Of a stretch of DNA of 15,544 bases, positions 13,141 through 15,544 are shown piece by piece. A program made the position numbers and the translations under genes. Origin of the DNA: Microcaldota archaeon (lineage in GTDB: Archaea > Micrarchaeota > Micrarchaeia > Anstonellales > Bilamarchaeaceae); NCBI GenBank assembly GCA_023247345.1, contig JAHFGR010000009.1, positions 1 through 15,544 on the forward strand, given 5' to 3'. Each line of letters starts with the position of its first letter. Positions within the stretch are counted from its first letter, which is position 1. The notes beneath the pieces were generated by a model. It saw only the letters and a program-made list of their open reading frames with translations. It was not told the origin of the DNA and did no database searches.

Positions 13141-14333
13141 CCAGTATTTTTACTGTTTATTTTATTATATATGCCTATTCCTAATCTAACTAATCCGCTT
13201 GCGATTAAGTATTTTAATGAATATAATATGTCCGCAACACCGTGCAAACTGTGCGCGTGATACCAATTTGATAACGCGTTTATGACGTTGTTAATATCGA
13301 TTATATTCGCTACAATCAAGCCTCTTGGTATTAAAAAAAGAGTAGAAGTAAACTTTTCAAGTGGCGTTATTGCCCAAGCCATTAATGCGAATTTTAGCGA
13401 ACCTGTCAGTGCTCCTAATTCACCAGCGCTTAAACTCGGACTGTGATATGCATTCGAAGCTGCCTCAATTACCTCGTGCATGTAGAGTATGTTTGTTGCG
13501 ACTAAGACTTTCTTCAAAGCGAACGATCCATATAAAATCGGATTCAATTTTGATACTCCGGCGCTCATTGTTTTTTCATTTGCTTCAATGCTCTCATCGA
13601 TACTTCGAGTAATACGATCTATCGTCATTTCGTTTAGGTCAATACTGAGCCGCGCAGCTGCCTCTAATGTACCGATCCGTAAATTACGGAAATCTTCCTT
13701 AATAACTTCAACCTCTCTTGTCTCCTGCCCATTGTTTCGAGCGTTCGTTAGTTGTCTATCTAGTTCCATATTAACAATTTCTCTTTGTATATCAGGTATG
13801 CTGTATCCTTTGTTTTCCACACCTGTTGCAAGAATGTCATCTTTTTTCGCCCTTAACTCTTCAATTTCTTGTCTTAAGATCCCAAATTTCTTAATTATCT
13901 CAGTTCTAATTCTTCGCTCTGCAATAATCTTACCAAAAACCTTTGCAGTTAAATATATTGTAGCAACATAAGTCGGATGGTCTACTGCGTAGCTTATTAC
14001 TCCTTCCCAAGAATCAATAGCAAATTTAGTTGGACTGGCAAAAGACTGCTTTATATTCTCCATAGCACTAACATCTCTAGGTCCAAATATCGCATTAAAT
14101 CCAGAACTTACGCTACCCACGAATACAATTCCAAGTCCTGAACATACTGCTGACATAACTCCTGCTTTGTAAGCAGCTAGTACTGTGTTTCTTTCGCCGT
14201 TTTCATTCTTTTTGCCAGCAAACCATTCTGACCACACTTTTTCAGCGCGTTCATGGTATTTATCAAATCTGGCTACAGTACTTAGTCTAACTACTTGCCT
14301 ATCACTAACGCTAGTTCTAGTAGTTATTCTCAT
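13137..14333 (-). CDS. Membrane protein of unknown function with a central helical region
   Basis: A protein of 398 residues from the ATG at 14333, preferred because it lies 26-27 bp from the shared TATA box; an upstream ATG at 14351 would be too close. Hydrophobic segments occur near the N-terminus (AAYKAGVMSAVCSGLGIVFV) and several in the C-terminal third (ALKKVLVATNILYMHEV, LKFALMAWAI, TLFLIPRGLIVANII, LIASGLVRLGIGIY). Between them a charged, helical stretch (EELRAKKDDI onward) could form a coiled coil outside the membrane. No family is recognised. It converges on ftsY with a 4-bp overlap of stops and diverges from the candidate DGR-target gene. Confidence 0.75.
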   Translation of the reverse strand: MRITTRTSVSDRQVVRLSTVARFDKYHERAEKVWSEWFAGKKNENGERNTVLAAYKAGVMSAVCSGLGIVFVGSVSSGFNAIFGPRDVSAMENIKQSFASPTKFAIDSWEGVISYAVDHPTYVATIYLTAKVFGKIIAERRIRTEIIKKFGILRQEIEELRAKKDDILATGVENKGYSIPDIQREIVNMELDRQLTNARNNGQETREVEVIKEDFRNLRIGTLEAAARLSIDLNEMTIDRITRSIDESIEANEKTMSAGVSKLNPILYGSFALKKVLVATNILYMHEVIEAASNAYHSPSLSAGELGALTGSLKFALMAWAITPLEKFTSTLFLIPRGLIVANIIDINNVINALSNWYHAHSLHGVADILYSLKYLIASGLVRLGIGIYNKINSKNTG

Positions 14334-14356
14334 GTTATAATTTATGTGCAAAACAG

Positions 14357-14364
14357 TTTAAAAA
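14357..14364. promoter_or_regulatory. Second symmetric TATA box shared by divergent genes
   Basis: TTTAAAAA with a TTTAAA core centred at 14359.5 lies 27.5 bp from the plus-strand ATG at 14387 and 26.5 bp from the minus-strand ATG at 14333. Neither start has a Shine-Dalgarno match. The geometry is the same as at 7807-7814, which supports both start choices and leaderless transcription in both directions. Confidence 0.55.
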
Positions 14365-14386
14365 CCCTTGTTTCCATAATAAAATA

Positions 14387-15259
14387 ATGAGATTGGCAGT
14401 TGATAGAAGAATAGCTATACTCAGTAGGCAGGATGCTGGAGACAATGCGCACGGCCCAAAACTCATGGCAGACAAGTCATTTGGAAGATACGGTCCAATG
14501 GATAGGCACGAGGTTAGAGGGTTGAAGGTAGAGGGAACGGAACTCGAAAGACTAAGAGCGAGAAGAGAAATGCTTAGAAGTTTAGCACCTGAGAAAGCAA
14601 GAGATATAATAGAATTTCATAAAGGCTTAACATTTTTCGAAGCACTCGCACTAGCTAAGCAAGAAGGAAAATTAATAGTTCCTAATGACATTAACGATAG
14701 AATTTTAACAGAAACAACAGATGAGCAATATCTTAGTCTTAGACAGAATTATCCCGTATGGACCGGAACTCTAGTTATTTACGAAGCACCAGATAAAAAA
14801 TTCGGTGAGCAAGTTGTTTTTAGTTGGAAAGATATTCATACTAAAGTAAACTATTCTATTTCATTTTTAGTTCCAGAGCAATTCCAAGGTAAAACAAACT
14901 GCGCTTTAGTAATCGAACACCCTGACTTTGAAATAAAAACAGTAGGAGAAAACGAATACGAAATTAAATCACTTGGAGAAATTCGTCTACTAGAAAGCTT
15001 TCCTAAAGAAAATGGTTGGTACAATACAGATCCAGAAACAAAAATCCCAATTGGTGAACCAGTAAAAGAGTCAGAAGATGCAAGACATTTTTGGCGATTA
15101 GATAGTGCTTATATTGGTTCTGTGGCCCGTGTCGGCGTCTTCTACGGCAGGCGGCGTGGCGCCGGTGCCTATGACTACTGGTCCGACTCGGGGGTGGTGT
15201 TATTCCCTGTTTCCAGTGATCAGTTGTCGGTTTCCGGTTCTGAAAGTGATCCAAAATGA
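14387..15259 (+). CDS. Candidate DGR target protein with a variable-looking C-terminus
   Basis: A 290-residue protein of no family I can name with confidence. Residues 60-95 (REMLRSLAPEKARDIIEFHK and on) are shared with the next gene. The middle (about 120-235) is mixed alpha/beta with many aromatic residues. The end (about 234-275), rich in Y, W, G, S, D and R (FWRLDSAYIGS, YDYWSDSGVVLFP), recalls the C-type-lectin-like ligand-binding ends of DGR-diversified proteins. Base composition changes sharply there: about 37% GC at 15001-15060 against about 68% at 15121-15180, with 5 adenines in 60 bases instead of 26. No signal peptide is evident. The start is set by the TATA box 27 bp upstream. The DGR reading is inference. 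Confidence 0.8.
   Translation: MRLAVDRRIAILSRQDAGDNAHGPKLMADKSFGRYGPMDRHEVRGLKVEGTELERLRARREMLRSLAPEKARDIIEFHKGLTFFEALALAKQEGKLIVPNDINDRILTETTDEQYLSLRQNYPVWTGTLVIYEAPDKKFGEQVVFSWKDIHTKVNYSISFLVPEQFQGKTNCALVIEHPDFEIKTVGENEYEIKSLGEIRLLESFPKENGWYNTDPETKIPIGEPVKESEDARHFWRLDSAYIGSVARVGVFYGRRRGAGAYDYWSDSGVVLFPVSSDQLSVSGSESDPK
15122..15192 (+). other. Candidate DGR variable region (adenine-poor, NNC-rich codons)
   Basis: Residues 246-269 of the protein above. Of the 22 codons for residues 247-268, 14 end in C (GCC, GTC, GGC, TTC, TAC, GAC, TCC) and four in T, while the rest of the gene uses A/T-ending codons heavily. Random replacement of adenines in AAC/AAT template codons leaves exactly this NNC/NNT set. 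The encoded residues are mostly Y, G, D, S, A, V and R. Template repeat and reverse transcriptase are not in the window. Confidence 0.5.
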
Positions 15260-15284
15260 TTTGCTTTTTTGGCAAAAAAGCAAA
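15260..15284. terminator. Perfect 11-bp hairpin directly after the candidate variable gene
   Basis: TTTGCTTTTTT (15260-15270) and AAAAAAGCAAA (15274-15284) pair perfectly around GGC, starting on the base after the TGA stop. The T6 run could act as a terminator. In characterised DGRs a hairpin just downstream of the variable region helps target recognition, so it may have that role here. Confidence 0.6.
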
Positions 15285-15286
15285 GT

Positions 15287-15309
15287 TTTGAAAATGGTGA
15301 TTTTTCAAA
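15287..15309. promoter_or_regulatory. Hairpin holding the next gene's ribosome-binding site in its loop
   Basis: TTTGAAAA (15287-15294) and TTTTCAAA (15302-15309) form an 8-bp stem around a 7-nt loop that contains GGTGAT, the Shine-Dalgarno site for the ATG at 15309. The last stem base is the A of that ATG, so folding could limit initiation while leaving the site displayed in the loop. Confidence 0.4.
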
Positions 15310-15544
15310 TGATTACAATTGCAAAAAGAGTTTTATCTGTTCCTGTTGCTACTAGAGCAAGTGATCCATTTCAAAGATTCAAACCAGAACCCCATCACGA
15401 AGTAAGAAAATCAGTTGTTACAGGTCAATCATATGTCGAACAAGTAAGAAAAACTAGAGAAATGCTAAGATCAATGGATCCGGAGAAAGTAAAACAAGTA
15501 ATAGAATTTCATGAAGATTTAACGTTTTTTAAAGCGCTAGCTTT
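15309..15544 (+). CDS. Tandem paralogue of the candidate DGR target (partial, runs off the end)
   Basis: Begins MITIAKRVLSVPVATRASDP and is open to the last base (78 complete codons). The segment REMLRSMDPEKVKQVIEFHE, then DLTFFKALA, matches REMLRSLAPEKARDIIEFHK, then GLTFFEALALA, in the gene upstream; both also have HEVR about 20-25 residues earlier. The N-terminal 30 residues differ. GGTGAT at 15296-15301 is its ribosome-binding site, so unlike the first copy it looks like a downstream operon gene. It may end in its own variable region beyond the window. Confidence 0.85.
   Translation, partial: MITIAKRVLSVPVATRASDPFQRFKPEPHHEVRKSVVTGQSYVEQVRKTREMLRSMDPEKVKQVIEFHEDLTFFKALA

Noticed and set aside
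13489..13971. Plus-strand open frame opposite the membrane-protein gene
   Set aside because: Antisense of a longer gene with a fitting promoter; no ribosome-binding site or recognisable domain.
13137..14333. Reverse transcriptase or other DGR accessory gene beside the candidate target
   Set aside because: The protein has several membrane segments and no palm-domain motif such as a YxDD-type box; no reverse transcriptase was found on either strand.
15003..15308. Minus-strand open frame opposite the candidate DGR gene
   Set aside because: It is the antisense of a gene with paralogue support and a promoter; its product is a low-complexity, His/Arg-rich string over the GC-rich part.
15244..15368. 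AAGTGATCCA repeated at 15244-15253 and 15359-15368 as an attachment or homing site
   Set aside because: Only 10 bp and inside unrelated coding contexts; chance is as likely.

Overview
The window looks like a piece of an archaeal chromosome, most likely from a small-genome (DPANN-type) lineage. The main evidence is the block at 8967-13140, which has the archaeal order eS19 - PDCD5 - eL39 - eL31 - aIF6 - eL20(LX) - prefoldin alpha - FtsY. Shine-Dalgarno sites of GGTGA type, leaderless-looking promoters, AT-rich DNA and tight gene packing fit this. The lineage cannot be fixed from the window alone. No tRNA, rRNA or CRISPR array was seen, and no gap reaches 300 bases.

Layout. (1) 75-1810: two overlapping genes that share a homologous domain of about 180 residues; the second also has a transglutaminase-like N-terminus whose catalytic His appears to be replaced. 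(2) 4468 down to 1797, minus strand: a four-gene operon-like run of RHH antitoxin, MazF/PemK toxin, AlsS-type acetolactate synthase and Bcp peroxiredoxin, with overlapping or nearly touching genes. (3) 4578-6277: a HEAT-repeat, probably exported protein; a cluster of short repeats; a second toxin-antitoxin module (RHH + PIN/DUF3368) behind a perfect 20-bp palindrome; and a small remnant of a second HEAT-gene 3' end. (4) 7785 down to 6295: a MOSC-domain protein and a secreted or anchored protein of unknown function, divergent from a histidine-kinase-like ATPase (7838-8866). (5) 8967-13140: the translation and protein-targeting cluster. (6) 14333 down to 13137: a membrane protein of unknown function. 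(7) 14387 to the end: two tandem paralogues. The first ends in an adenine-poor, GC-rich segment dense in NNC codons, followed at once by a perfect hairpin, which is what the variable region of a diversity-generating retroelement (DGR) target gene looks like.

How the parts fit. The core cluster supplies ribosomal proteins, including two found at the nascent-chain exit (eL31, eL39), the subunit anti-association factor aIF6, the chaperone prefoldin and the SRP receptor FtsY. The flanks are accessory: two toxin-antitoxin modules, lineage-specific proteins and a candidate hypervariable surface or binding protein. No reverse transcriptase or template repeat lies in this window, so the DGR reading is an inference that needs the rest of the genome. 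Two divergent gene pairs (7785/7838 and 14333/14387) each appear to share one symmetric TATA box about 26-28 bp from both start codons, which fits leaderless transcription in both directions.
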